This document shows, piece after piece, positions 5,354 to 5,634 of a stretch of 5,634 bases of DNA. Both the position numbers and the translations under genes were made by a program. Within the stretch, counting starts at the first letter, position 1; each line of letters opens with the position of its first letter. The notes under the pieces were generated by a model, which saw nothing but the letters and a program-made list of their open reading frames with translations, did no database searches and was not told the origin of the DNA. Source of the DNA: Firmicutes bacterium AF25-13AC (GTDB taxonomy: Bacteria > Bacillota > Clostridia > Lachnospirales > Lachnospiraceae); NCBI GenBank assembly GCA_003478935.1, contig QUFP01000081.1, forward strand, positions 1-5,634, read 5' to 3'.

Positions 5354-5460
5354 TTCATCACCTCTAATATCATATCTATTTTTCGCAAGGCATTCCTGCA
5401 CTTACTATTTTCATATAAAGCAAGCCAATAGTCAACTCTTTTTTGTGATTTTTTTTGCAT
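5350..5460 (-). CDS. Possible 36-residue protein coupled to hicB
   Basis: I do not recognise this protein. It starts MQKKSQKRVDYWLALY, continues as a charged, probably helical segment and ends KIDMILEVMK. Its start overlaps the end of the upstream gene by 29 bases, and its TGA overlaps the hicB ATG (ATGA). Without it there would be a 78-base gap between two otherwise packed genes. A GGGAGGAT lies just before its ATG but only about 2 bases away, which is closer than usual, so the call is moderate. Confidence 0.45.
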   Translation of the reverse strand: MQKKSQKRVDYWLALYENSKCRNALRKIDMILEVMK

Positions 5461-5634
5461 ATCCTCCCTGAATCATATTTCCTACATTTTCCATCGATCC
5501 TTTTGCAATTGTTCCTCTAGCTTTCGGCGCATATTTGTCCTTTGCCTTAGTAAATTCTTTTGTCAACTGTCCTGCCTGATTACTTGTAAGTCCGCTTATT
5601 ACAACTACCATTGCCTTATCTTTCTTGTTTTCCA
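5432..5634 (-). CDS. Small unknown protein, at the window edge
   Basis: Sixty-six full codons are visible before TGA at 5434-5432, reading ENKKDKAMVVVISGLTSNQ, then KEFTKAKDKYAPKARGTIA and ending QGGYAKKITKKS. The two bases at 5634-5633 are TG, so if the next base outside the window is A, G or T the gene starts there and is complete at 67 residues. The product is small and strongly basic, with a short hydrophobic strand (residues 8-15) and a lysine-rich end. I recognise no family. It is the most upstream visible gene of the leftward run that includes hicB. Confidence 0.65.
   Translation of the reverse strand, partial: ENKKDKAMVVVISGLTSNQAGQLTKEFTKAKDKYAPKARGTIAKGSMENVGNMIQGGYAKKITKKS

Overview
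The window looks like chromosomal DNA from a low-GC Bacillota, most likely a gut clostridium of the Lachnospiraceae type. The AT-rich, Shine-Dalgarno-led genes, the HicA/HicB-type proteins and the CRISPR-linked reverse transcriptase all fit this. The assignment is by resemblance only.

Left edge (1-576): the end of a hicA-type toxin gene on the + strand with an intrinsic terminator over its stop codon, a second bidirectional terminator, a possible 34-residue gene on the - strand behind a near-consensus promoter, and a - strand terminator that abuts the CRISPR array.

CRISPR part (580 to about 1025): four 37-nt repeats and three spacers of 38-41 nt. The terminal repeat at 580-616 is degenerate, and the repeat hairpin is followed by an 8-nt ATTGACAC end. 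Both indicate leftward (- strand) transcription, with the leader at 846 to about 1025. A good promoter match lies at 995-1023.

Adaptation operon (4350 to 1159, all - strand): cas1, cas2, a CRISPR-type reverse transcriptase, then a primase of the CRISPR-associated primase-polymerase (AEP plus PriL-like Cys domain) kind. Three of the four are broken. cas1 has TAA at codon 9 and has lost its catalytic middle. cas2 is split by a one-base frameshift at an ATGA stop/start overlap. The primase lacks its N-terminal catalytic motifs and carries a TAG. Only the RT (469 aa) is intact, with D138 and YSDD 222-225. In the intact ancestor, RT and primase could make cDNA or DNA from RNA or other templates, and Cas1-Cas2 could insert it as spacers. 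As read here, the system cannot acquire spacers. No interference effector or cas6 is in the window.

Right end (4283-5634, - strand): a zinc-ribbon/HTH protein resembling DUF6431, an orphan HicB-type antitoxin, a possible 36-residue gene, and a 66-67-residue unknown at the edge. These are tightly packed and run into cas1, so they could be co-transcribed with the cas remnants.
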